DNA of 64,000 bases, taken from Blasia pusilla. Lineage: Eukaryota > Marchantiophyta > Marchantiopsida > Blasiales. Under the pieces are notes generated by a model. That model saw only the letters and a list, made by a program, of their open reading frames with translations. It searched no databases and had not been told where the DNA came from. The DNA lies in the NCBI GenBank assembly GCA_050084515.1, contig CM114275.1:18538001-18602000 (forward strand), in the 5' to 3' direction. The position numbers and the translations under genes are program-made. This document shows, piece after piece, positions 12,271 to 24,006 of the stretch; position 1 is the stretch's first letter, and the number at the start of each line of letters is the position of its first letter.

Positions 12271-13870
12271 GCCAACTGCATACTTATTTAGAATAAGACA
12301 TAAAAATTCAACACGCGCTACTCATAAAATAAAGAATTGAACTGCACCACTAACATAATTTATAGAGTGATTATAAAATATTAAAAAAAAAAGTCATACT
12401 AAATTCTCAATTCCCTTATGCATGGCGTGTGTAATGCATGAAGCCAAATTTTCCGGTGCCCATGGTGTGCACACGTATCTTACTAGCTTTTTTACAACAA
12501 AAACCGATACTCTTTGGTTCTCTCAAAACCTTAAAGCTAGCTTCCCGAAAATAGAAATAAAATAAACCGTTTAGGAAAGGCAACCACGGAACATTTGCGT
12601 TAGGACGACGGGTTGTAGTTGAACGAAATAGCTTAAGGACTTTGATACCCTCCACGTGGCCAACCTCGATAAACTCCGAGCGGAATAAGGCGGAGCGTAA
12701 GGAAATCCAAAGGACTGTCGAAAATTTACTCCCTTGTTCGTATATTTACTTACGGCCTGAAGCGTGACAGAAGAACTTTGACCTTTGTCGCGTTTTTGCC
12801 ATATGTAGTTTTCATACGCAGAAGATAATACGGATATTATTATAGGAAAGAAAAACTTTACACGTCACGAAGATGACGAATGGGAAAGTCCAAAACCATC
12901 TCTCGGGTTCCTGCAGGCTTTGCCACGTGACATAGATCGCGGCCCATGAATCTCGTCCACGTCGCAGTCGACGACGCGGTCCCACTTGGGCCCGGCCACC
13001 TCAAAACGCGGGGAAGACGGGAGGAAGCGTAACGCAAGACACTTGTCAAGCGCTCCGATGTGCATGTGGCCTATATGTATGTATGTATGTATGGAGCATG
13101 GATGCTTGCTTGCTGCCTGCATGCATGCATGCATGGGAATGCGACATGGAGGCGAGGCGCGGGCGGAAGCTGCCGTGGCACGTGCGAGTGGCGTGCCAGG
13201 CGATTGACTGATCCACCTGTGCGTGAGAAGCGAACGCAAGATTTAGGGCATTGATGAGTTGGACAGGAGCTTCACTACTGGACTATCCGCAGCCGTCACC
13301 ATGGCCTCAACATTGATCTTCATGCGTGCGGACTTCAATCAGCTTATCATGAACGTGCGTGCTACGCCTATGGCATTACTTCCTCCGATGCCTAGTCTCT
13401 ATATGGCACCCCCGACTAGTGTTCGCTCCTCCTGTTATGTTACAGGAGGCATTTACTACTGCCTCCTACGTCTCGACCATACGGCACCCCGCTAGCCCCA
13501 TCCATAAACTACCGTTCCCGCTGCAGTTTGACCGGCTGTCACCTACTTCGGCGTCTTGTCTATATGGCATCCATCCACGTAGCAGTCGTCCTCTTATAGT
13601 TCGACCACCCGTTAGGGCCTACCCTTATGGGGTTTTTTGTTTGTTTGTGAAGACACAAGCTGCTCTTTAGGGCGTTTCCATCATAAAGTGGGGTAGTTAG
13701 GATGGTCGATGGGAGGTGGAAATGGCGTTCAGCTGCCTCACTGGAAGTGACGGTGGGAACTTGGGAAAACTAGCGTGGCGGCACCATAAGGGGAAAATCT
13801 ATGAATTGAGGTTTAAAACAAAGAAAAAAAAAATTAGAGTGCATGGGACTCCCATGGACGGGTGTGTCTA
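12271..13870. other. Intergenic; short microsatellites only
   Basis: No gene is supported. There are short GTAT units (about 13,075-13,093) and CATG units (about 13,117-13,134). Overlapping small open frames on both strands around 12.86-13.67 kb lack recognisable motifs. Confidence 0.5.
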
Positions 13871-13884
13871 AACCTCTTTTTGTC

Positions 13885-14408
13885 CCCAAAACATGGATAA
13901 GGAAAAAGAATGAATATGTCATTCGTAGTCACTTTCAATTACACGCTAGTGAATGTTGCTAGGACGTAGGATAGTTTCCATTGCGCGCCCAAAAGTTTTT
14001 GGCGGAGAAAAATTGGCGACCCCTCTATGGTGGCTGCCACCTTGCATGCATGGGACATGGTCCAAAGGTGTGAACTAAAAAAGCCCTCTCTATGAGTATT
14101 GTAACTTAACACCATAATCTAATTTGGTGGTGACGTACTCAAGGAATAGAAACGGGTGTAGGAAAAAAAATGAAGACATCATTCTTAGTTACTTTCAATT
14201 ACCTGCTAGTGAGAGTTTACGCGCCCAAAAGTTGTTGGCGGAGAAAAATTGGCGACCCTCTATGGTCGCCGCCACCTCGCATGCATGGGACATGGCCCTA
14301 AGGTGTGAACTAAAAATCCCTCTCTATGAGTATTGTGATTTGACACCATAATGTAATTTGGTGGTGACTTATGGAACAAAACTCAAGGAATAGAAACGGG
14401 TGTAGGAA
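13885..14408. repeat. Diverged tandem duplication, period about 244 bp
   Basis: A unit containing an ACTTTCAATTAC block, a GCGCCCAAAAGTT block, GGAGAAAAATTGGCGACC, a GCATGCATGGGACATGG block and a CTCTCTATGAGTATTGT block occurs twice. The start of a third unit (ACTCAAGGAATAGAAACGGG) appears at about 14,381 after one at about 14,137. The copies differ by many substitutions and an indel of about 30 bp. The repeat is noncoding. Confidence 0.85.
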
Positions 14409-15659
14409 TTTTAAATATAGAGGAATGTGAGAAACATACAAACAACATTGAATACAATGGAAAGAAGGAACTAACGTAAGTTTACTACGAATATTGTAGA
14501 AAGAAAGACTATATAAGAATTCAGGATATATAATTCTGGAGAAGAAGTTGAAAGAAAGATGGAGGAAGAAACTAGAATTACAATACAAGGGGAATTCAAC
14601 ACAAAGAGTCTAGAATTATGATACAGATATGAGTATCAAATGAAACCGCCTTGTTCACATTTTCCTCATCCAAACATGCTAAATAGGAAATGGGGCTTTA
14701 AATACATGCAACCTACTTCAATACATAGTACATGAGGAAGTAACCTTGCCCCTTCAATACAAACATGGCCTCCATTACATATAGTAAGTAACACATCAAC
14801 ATCAGCGACCTTTAGGCTTCTAATATAACCCTACATACTTAAAATAGTAAAAATTAAGGTTAGTATCACAAAAACATGACGCTATTCTGGCTCACTATGT
14901 GTGCACTCGACAAAAGATACACTAGTGGCCTACTCCCAACATATATTGCAAAATATGGGCACTTAGCTAGGGCCGTGATGAATTCTATACAAAGCAAATA
15001 TGGAACATCAAAATTCAAGGTTCACACTAGATGGAAACATGTAGGAGTCTCACTGAAGAGGCATGAGTGGTAGAATACGAGATTTGAGTCTGGATAGGTG
15101 TCTCAAATATACAATGTAGGTTGTAACTTGGGAGAGCATAACCAGATACGTGGTGGAACTTGAGGAGCGCTCAAGTCCCACAAGGATTGGAATCTAACCT
15201 AGCTTGGATTCTAGCTAAGTGTTTGATGTTTCTATGCATTTGAGTTCATGGCGGCTATACCCAAGATGCCATGGGACGAGATTTTCCAAACAAGTTTGGA
15301 AATGTCTGCAAACATGCTATATCATCCTCGCGTATGGGTTTTATGGGAAATCAGATCGCTCGTGCAAGGGTGGGACATAGGGCCACATTGTGGGTGCGAG
15401 ACGAGGCAAGGTATAGGAAGGAAGTGAGGGGACATGTACAAGTCTGGTTGTTGGTCACGAGATAAGAGAGCATGGGGGCGGGGCACGAGAGAACGAGGAT
15501 GAGTGCAGAGGGGGTTGTGGGGGAGGAATAATTGGCAAGGCATCCCCCACCCCCCTCCACAAAAACTTTTTGCATCTCATGTGCCCCTTTGTCACAAAGA
15601 TCCAATCTAAGAAAATTCAAGGGAACAAATTTTCTCTCTATAGCCCGGTAGCCATATCA

Positions 15660-15888
15660 TGGAGTAGAAGAGTTCTATTTTCCTTATATTTATGTGCATT
15701 ATCATATCATTGAAAAAGAAATCTTACCAAGTGATGTAGGGCTTATATATGTGAACACTAATCAACAATTGGCTTCCATCTTCACCAAGACACAATCTAA
15801 AGATAACTTTGATTTCTTTCAATTCAATTTAGGTATAAGGGATATTACATTGAGCTTAGGGAAATTTTTGATACACACCCAAAGTTAA
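15660..15888 (+). pseudogene. Ty1/copia RNase H C-terminal fragment
   Basis: The peptide read from about 15,694 contains YVNTNQQLASIFTKTQSKDN followed by a phenylalanine-rich tail ending in LGI. This matches the end of copia-type RNase H, where the conserved pattern is YV.T..Q.ADI.TK....  .F...R..LG. Only the C-terminal 60-70 residues remain, with a stop in the adjacent upstream part. No reverse transcriptase, integrase or LTR was found next to it, so this is an isolated dead fragment. Confidence 0.85.
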
Positions 15889-17369
15889 GATGATTCATGC
15901 AGTTTGGTACCATTTCTATTATTATTGGAGACACACATCTCACGTTTCAAACACCTTCGAAATCGATATTTCTCATTGTGACCAATATAAACTTGAAATG
16001 TATCCACGCAGGAAGGAAAACTATGATTCTCAATTAAAATTGTAAATTATCCATGAGGCAATTAGGAAACCAAGGGTTATCTTGATAGCCTTAGGGTTCG
16101 TGCATGCAATTGTTTCCAATTCTTATACATGGCATGAGCATTGGAAAAAATTAGTACCATTAACATTAGAATGACATGTGAAATATTGGTTTGTGTAGGT
16201 TTTGTGACATTTGTGCACATATTACCATCTAGGATGGCATGAGTTTGTTTGGATCCTAAGCCAAGCACTTCTTTGTCTCTAGCTTTATATAAAGACAAAA
16301 GGTTGAAGATCTCTTATTCTCTTTGTGTTTTATGCACATACTCTTTCTCTTTATGCAAGCTAATTCTCTCTTTTCATTTTTATGAGAGTGTAGATCTTGT
16401 ATGGTTAGTAGTGGCTACATTTTTTTTTGGATAAATTTTTAAAAGTTACTTCTCATTCATGTATTTTTATTTAATAAAAATTTTAATCATTGATATTATG
16501 TGAAAATGATTATGAAAGAAAGAGATGGTATATATTTATTTTTAATTTCACTAAGAATAGAAATAATTTAGTGCTTTGTCTAAATAACAAAGGCTTTATT
16601 CCTTTTGGTAAGGATTCATCTGCTATTCCTAAGAGGAACTATGGTTCTATAGTCAATATTATGAAGGTAACCTGAATCTTTTGGGACTCTCCCCACACAA
16701 GGAAATATTTCTTTGTCCTCTTGGTTGAAGCTTTCTACACGACAACACTTTAGTAGGACTTATATTTTTTTCTTTTATTTTTTGGAATATTTCTCAATAT
16801 GCTAAGATTATTCGATGAAAATTTTACCAAGATATTGCATGGTTATGGATGTACTACTACTACAAAGATAGCAAAGTCATTTCAAATTTCATCTCCTTAA
16901 AAAATTACACATGTGGATAAATTCACAATCATATAAATCTTTTAGAGAATTAATAATTTTTTTCTTCCCCTTGGAAGCTGATTCCATACGAAAACTTGTG
17001 ATGCAAATGAGAATGTTTATTGCAATGTTCTAAGAATCTAAGATCCCCCAAAGCTCTCTTAAAGAATTTTGGTGGATTAATAGTGACTTTTGTATAGTAT
17101 TAGGATATCAAGAGGTGATATTTGGAATATGCTTCTCATCAATTGAGTCCTTTCCCCAAGAAAGATATTTACTCCCATGTCTTGAAACTTGTTTGTTCAA
17201 ATAAAATTATTGCAGTTTAATAACTAGTTGTATATATGTGCATGGAAATATTTTGTTAAATTAATGTGATCTTTGTGCTATGTCTTCTTCTCTTGAATAT
17301 TTTGTATATAAAAGTACCTTTGGAAAAATTTGTAATTCAGTGAAATAAATGAAAATATAGTCATTTGTC

Positions 17370-17372
<3 letters not shown>
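15889..17372. other. AT-rich stretch with no gene
   Basis: I see no coding motif, RNA gene or repeat unit beyond AT-rich low complexity. Confidence 0.5.

Positions 17373-17448
<76 letters not shown>
17373..17448. repeat. (AT)38 microsatellite
   Basis: 76 nt of uninterrupted AT dinucleotide are seen directly. Open frames across it (Tyr-Ile runs) are artefacts of the repeat. Confidence 0.98.
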
Positions 17449-17450
<2 letters not shown>

Positions 17451-19749
17451 TCTTGACTTCCTAAGAACATTATCCAATCCTTGCAAGTTATGGTTCAACC
17501 TATATATACTTCAAAGAATACCCTTTCTATTTTATTTTCTCTTATAAAACATTTGACATGCTATTTTGTTTAGCCCTCTTATTTAAGCTATTTTTATATT
17601 TTATTGCCTCTGAGTCATTGTGAAAATGAGTGTTGATAGGCACTTCTTGATTTACCTGATAAATTATTGGTGGAAATAAAATATTCAAAAGGAAAAAGAA
17701 GAAATTCAAGATAATTTTTTGTTCTTAAGTTTCTATTATATCTTCTTCTATTTCATGCCTCATGATATACATTTAATTTCATATAAACAAATCATTTTGA
17801 AGATAAGATTTCTCTATTTTACATATTTATATATATATAGCCATTGAACAAAACCGAATCCTTCTTCCAACTATATTCTCACTTACATTCACCACTCACA
17901 TGATTTGATGTCTTAAGTTGCAACTTCTTGGACTTTGCCTTACCAATATCTAGGTCAACAATGTTATCAAAATGTGCTTTGAACTCATTGTTGGTGATAA
18001 ATGTGAGGACAACCTTCTTGTTCATTTGTGACAAAATCCTACTTTCCCTCTTCCATCACCCTCTTTATCATGAAGGCATCAATCTTTATGAGACGATAAA
18101 TCCATCTTTAACATATTTTTGACAATCCAAACAGAACAAGTTATTACGAAAGGATTTCAATAATTATGACCTGATGACTAATCCACATACATGATCAATC
18201 CATATAAATGAAACTTAACCATTTGATAGTACGCCACTCTTAAGGCGCTTTCTACCTTCCAAAGCAATCGGGGAATAAGATGCATCAATAATACATTCCA
18301 AAAAATATTTAACAAATCCATAAGTCATCAATAAAAGCTACTAGTGAGGTCCACATCAAATGCATTGTTTTTCACACCTAAGATCTTTTCTACATATGTA
18401 ATGCCAAAAAAATACAAATAAGCTACTCATTTTAATGTAGACTAATATAATGTTCATGGTAAATTCATATATTAAAATAATATACGTTATTGAAATTACA
18501 TAGAATTTTACAGTTATGATATCTTTCTTATAGGCTGATTCTTGTGTCACGCAGCCAACCTGGCTACTACTTTGCCATGTGTCATGCAACTTGAACAACG
18601 AGAAATAAATCAATCTTTGAATGATACCATAAACCATAACTTGATCTTACATTGACCTTAAATTGTGACTTCGGAATAGTGGTAGGGAGCCACTAAACTT
18701 AAACCCTCCACTATGAAAGAAACTCTATATACCATTACTCCAATTTCCAACCTAGATCTTGAACTTTTCACAAGTTTGTCCCAACTATACTAATTTCGGA
18801 GATATGTAGCTCACATTTCAAACAACCCAAACATTTCCACATGTCATTTTCTACTGATACAAATTTGCCACCTGTCCACACATGGTCACTTGAGGGATGG
18901 TCTGTACATGTAATGATTACCAATTCAATTTTCCCAATACATGCGCATCACATGTGCATCTTACTAGTAGTAATTATGAAACAACAAGTTTGATTCCTTG
19001 TGTTAAACTAGTTGGTGGTGTAAAAACTCTAGATTCTAGTGCCAAAGTTCTGGTATTAACAAGAACTTGCTCGATAAACTCTACTTTGATCTAATTGGTA
19101 TCTTATCTAGTCTTGGGAGTTATCTTTGAGAAGTTGACTTGATTCTTCTCACGATTGAAATCTTTGTATGAGATGTGATGGGCTATCAAATAAATATTGG
19201 TGGATGTTCACATCAGTTCTTGTTTGAAAGACTCGATAGGCCAATCTGCAACAAATCAGTCCCTTAGTGTGTGCTAGTTAGTTGATCCTTGTGTTTCTCA
19301 CACGGATCAACCAGGATAAACGGATTAGATTACCCTTGTTTTAAGGGACAATTTCTATCCGCTAGTTTTTCTTCTGACATCGTTTCATGTTTGTAGATTT
19401 GAAATGACGCATGTTTTGTTTAGTCCTCTTTCACTATTAGTAGCAGAAAACTTGTATCAGGATCATTTCTTTTTATAATCAATCTAGTCTGAGCATTCGA
19501 GCATCCTCTGTCCTGATCGCTTACGCTGTGTTTTTACGATGGGCCACCTATCAGCACCACACCTGTTGGGTGGCTAAGAAGTTCCCCTTTGGCCCCTTTA
19601 TATCTCTCATTTATACACATCTAATGCTCTGGATGCTCATGTACAGACGCACCTGAAAGATTTGCATACAAACTCCACTCTGACCGATCGCAAAATCACC
19701 TCCAAAGGGGCTATCCACTCTTCATTCACCATTAAGCATTTGCGGTCAT
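17449..19749. other. AT-rich intergenic DNA downstream of the FAM185A-like gene
   Basis: No coding exon is recognised. The last part (about 19.1-19.75 kb) probably includes the 3' untranslated region of the minus-strand gene ending at 19,750. No polyadenylation signal could be chosen with confidence. Confidence 0.4.
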
Positions 19750-22700
19750 CTAGATTTTTTCGTCTCGTACAGCAGTGCTGATGGTGTGCCCTCCAAACAC
19801 TGACTCAATCCAACTGCGTTGCTTGACATGCAATTGCCCTGCAGAAGAGACAACAATTTTGCAGAGTCTGGTGGCACGTTCTCCACCTGGTAAGGAACTT
19901 TCAGATCCTCTCCAACCCAAGTTCAACCCTTGCATGATTGATGCCGACTCTGGGCCAATAAATTGATACAATCCATGTTCAGTTTGTGGGTCAAGTATTT
20001 GTTCTTCCTGAATAGGAGGTTGTGCTCCCTTGTACATCAACTGCAGAGAACACACAGAGTAAATGGCCCTGTCTTTTGGTTGGAAAAAGAAGAATTCTCA
20101 AGCTCCCATGCTTCTAACAGTAGTCTGATTTACGGGAGTGCGTGTTGATGAGGAGAGCAACAAGTGATTATGTACAGCCATTGATAAAGAGTGTGAAAAA
20201 CTCCACCTCGGCTGTAAGTTTGGCAGACATTGACAGAGTTACGCATCCATTGGCTGCATCAATAGTCACCTGCTCAGGACGATCCATTTTTTTATCCTGT
20301 TCCCATGACACTGACTCTAAGGCAATCCTAAGATAATACATGTTTAGGAAATCTGTTGCTGTACATCCCTCAAGAATTAAGATTTTTCACCATCAAGGGG
20401 CTCGATTGTTGCTTCTCTGTCCTCTCTGCCCTGGTAGGGAGCAATCTTCTTCGTAAAACTAAATTTAGACTGATTACCGACAGTCTAATGTATGTATGGT
20501 AGAAGCATACAATACTAGACTTTTTGACATTCATAACTTTGAACACTATGTATGCAACATGTTTAGAAGGTGAGCAAAACGATTGTCCCCTACCTAGTCT
20601 TCATGAATGCTTGTGCTAGAAAAGAAGCATTGAGCTCCAGATTTCTGTCAAAGCATCTTGGTTGAGCTCTTCGTACCTCTTGTGCATGCTCATTCAATTG
20701 GATCTCAACATTGCCTCCTTTAGATACAACAGAAGCATTTCTGCCGTCCACATTGCAAAATGGTCAGAAACTCCCATAGCATGTCCTCATTCATCTTTTG
20801 CATCTCTGAAAGAGTGAAATAGTTCACTATAGTCGAGCTGGCCAACAATGACTGGTGTGCGTGGAATTATCTCCACCAGAAAAGTACTCACAAATAGAAA
20901 GGAAGGAGTATAGACGAGGAAAAAGCATTTACAAGCCAAGACCTACTTGGCTGCCTACTTTGTGAAAAGTTTCATTCCAAGTTACACGAAATACAATAAG
21001 ATAATGTTGGTGGGAGAGAAATCTAGACAAACAATAAAGCAGAGAAACCTACCCGTCAAGCCCACTTATGATGACACTGCCACCATCAGTGGAAACCTGC
21101 ATTCAATACAAAAGTTTTACGACACAAGAAGCCATTCAAAGTTAAAACTCCGCAGATTTCTTGACTAAATAGATGATATAAAAAAGGCGTAGTGGACCTG
21201 ATCATTGATATTCCAAAAAGTCATGTTTGAAGATGTTATACCTAGAATCTTCACCATCAGAACTTAGGCGTCACAAATGCTTATTAAGTTCTGATGAAGA
21301 TCCTATATTAAGCAAAGAGTTTCCTTTACCAAGCACATTGGATGTGTTCAAACTGGATTTTCAAAGTAAGTCGTTCATTGCTCTACACACCTTCCACTGC
21401 TTGCTGACAACATCCTAAGGACAGTATGTCCTTGAAATCCAGCAGTGGTTTCAAAGAAGGACTCAAGGGACCGTAATTCATTCAATACTAGATACGCACA
21501 AAAGCCATTTGTTGTGCTTGGACATGTTTAGCTTCCACAGAACCACCCTTTGACTCCACAATTACCTCTGCAAGTAAAAAGACCTGTGATTAGCCATCCT
21601 TGGTTCTTCCTTTGAATAAGCTTCAGACGTTGAATTTCTCGATTAGGACATCTTAAGTAGAAGACAATTAGAATTCATGTCACAAATCTTTGAATAGTTT
21701 CAAGTTCAAAAAAACTGAGGTCACTCAGAATCGGAATATCCACTTAGTTGACGCAGGATGACTAAATCCTTGCAAATGAGCAAGACCTACCTAGCTAACA
21801 TGATCTATGGATAGCTAGGTGCAGCTACCAAAAAGGCCACAAGACCTTTGATGGACTTTGCAATTTGATACGCTTGTCAGACTGGAGCTATGAGAGAAGA
21901 GAAAAGAATGAAAATAGAACAGAAGTCTGCCTTAGTGGAAGCGATGCACATCCCCACCATCTGACAGATCTAGTGACATACCATCCCCATAGAGAGATCC
22001 AAGGTTAACCGTTCCCCCGCCACTGTCCAACAAAATTTTTGTGCCCTGAAGTTTCTGAATACATAGCTTGCCACCAGCAGTTTGTACAGATGAAATTGCT
22101 TGAAGCTGTAGAGAGTAACCAGAACAATGTCATATATATTTGTATCTTGGCCTGTTGAAGCCTAGGGCTTTTCTTGACAGGTGAGTCAAGAATTGTATTG
22201 ATAAGAAAAGACAGTGAACTTACTCTCTTTAGAACCTTCTAAGAAAACTTTTCAGTCAGAAAAAATAGTTCCCACACATGTCCCATGTAGCAGTAAATGT
22301 CCAGTGCTCTTCTCTGAGCACATTGTTTTCTTAGTTGATCTGACAAAGGTCTTGACTGTAGGTGTGACTGCCCCACTTGAGAATTGGTAGTTCTAGCTGA
22401 AAGCAGCACACTGCCATTCCTTTCCAAACTAGAGCAAAATTTTACAATCTTTCTTATTCTAAAGAAAAGTTTCAGTTTCAGAAATCAACAATTGCAGTTT
22501 TCTAAAGCTTAGATGTCTTGTAATGAGAGTAGAAAATAATACCATACTGGCTTCAACATCACCTCCACCAGAATTGATGTAAGCCTCACCCCCTTTCATT
22601 ACATCTGGAAAATGAAGTACACCAGGCAGCATAAGCCTTAGACACCTGATAGTGAATAGAAATAGGTTTAGTCACAAACTTGTAGATCAACTGGTAATAA

Positions 22701-24006
22701 CCATTAGGTCATGACTCAAACACACAGATTGTAAAGAATTCAAGAGTCTCTGTACTCTTATCTGGAGATATTACCCAGCTTCACGTTCCCACCAGTTGTT
22801 GTCACTCTCAGGGTTCCTTCTCTCTGCAGCAGGTGCAGATTGTGTCAAATCGAACGACTAGAACTTGTGTCTTGTACTTATGAACTGTACTGACCATAAA
22901 ACTGCTATTGTATGAAATTGACAAGGATTAGATTTGTGGGTAGCTTGTATACTGGAATCCTATATTTGCAAACAAAATGTTCTTTCCATCGGAATTGGAG
23001 CAGCATTACCAAGTGGAAGCACATGCTGACTCCGCACTGGAATACTATAGACGTAGTCCCATTGCCATGAAGATATTCAAATTTCTTTTGCTACAGACGC
23101 AGGTTTAACAGGAAAATTTTTGGACCACAAAAAAAATGCTGTGACTACCATGTACAGGTTAAGTTTCAAACCACATTTTGTATGTACACTTGACTCCGAC
23201 CAGCCCGAACTACAAGGCTGCACCATCGAGATGGTATCTGGGCATCCAGGGCAAGTAATGTTGACAGTAGTGACTCAGAGCTGGTTAGGCTTTTACGCTT
23301 CTGAAAGGCTGCACATCTCACCAGAAACCAAAGCAACATGTGAACAAAAGGGATTTTGTCACAATCCTACTGTGTTTAGAACAACCTGTAGTTGATGAAG
23401 TCGCAATTGTCCAAACATCTTACTGTAAAAGCAAGGATGTTACAGGTCATAATCGAAATTATGTTCTGCCCCAATCTAGAAAGGTGGATGAACATAATTT
23501 ACTTAAGACACATCTGAAAGGCAACCCAACTTACATCTAGAAGGTAGTCTTACTTACACACTTTGTTATTTGATGAACTGATGTCAAACATTTCCCATTT
23601 TGGATCCCTTTCACTAGCTTCTGTCCACTTTGGCTGCAAATTCATGAAAAAAGTATTGAATTTTTTCTCCACTATGGATTTTCATAGACAGAAGTTGGCA
23701 TGAGTTCTATCTTTCCCATTGCATTTTGTGGCAGAATCCCTTACTCTATGGAAGATTATGTCTGAGACTTCCCTGCACTAAATTTAGCAAAGGCAGGTTT
23801 TGTGACTTGAAAAAGTTAGTTAATAATTACAGAAAACAACCTTGGACAGATATTGGTAACGACATTGAACTCTCTACATATTTTACAACTAGCATGATGA
23901 GGATCGTTGCAATTGTCTCAGCGACACTAGTGAGGAATCGTGGGTACCTTAAGTTCAATTTCTTCCAAGTTATCTCCCATAGCGACATTGATGTCAGCAG
24001 ATGTGC
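19750..24006 (-). CDS. FAM185A-like beta-helix protein (DUF4097-type), multi-exon, 5' end not resolved
   Basis: Twelve small exons chain with consistent phases: 23948-24006, 23558-23633, 23224-23273 (weakest), 22775-22823, 22543-22604, 21982-22105, 21500-21567, 21053-21096, 20677-20740, 20207-20269, 19887-20040 and 19750-19838, with the stop at 19750. Their product is a run of short beta-strand repeats with GG turns: LRVTTTGGNVKL, AYINSGGGDVEA, KLCIQKLQGTKILLDSGGG, VIVESKGGSVEAK, VSTDGGSVIIS and SVVSKGGNVEIQLN. It ends in a QLHVKQRSWIESV tail that resembles the C-terminus of animal FAM185A, whose last residues also carry a Q-S-W motif. The segment INVAMGDNLEEIELK corresponds to the conserved region before the helix. 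The family is a putative-adhesin-fold beta-helix of unknown biochemical function. The N-terminal exon(s) lie upstream of 24,006; an open stretch at 24,278-24,745 is a candidate. The final 48-nt intron is in frame and may be retained. The family call is good; exact splice sites are inferred. Confidence 0.78.

Noticed and set aside
17261-17547. Tyr-Ile repeat proteins on both strands
   Set aside because: Produced entirely by the AT microsatellite.
22239-22427. Possible extra exon of the FAM185A-like gene
   Set aside because: Phase does not fit the neighbours, while exons 22543-22604 and 21982-22105 join directly in phase.
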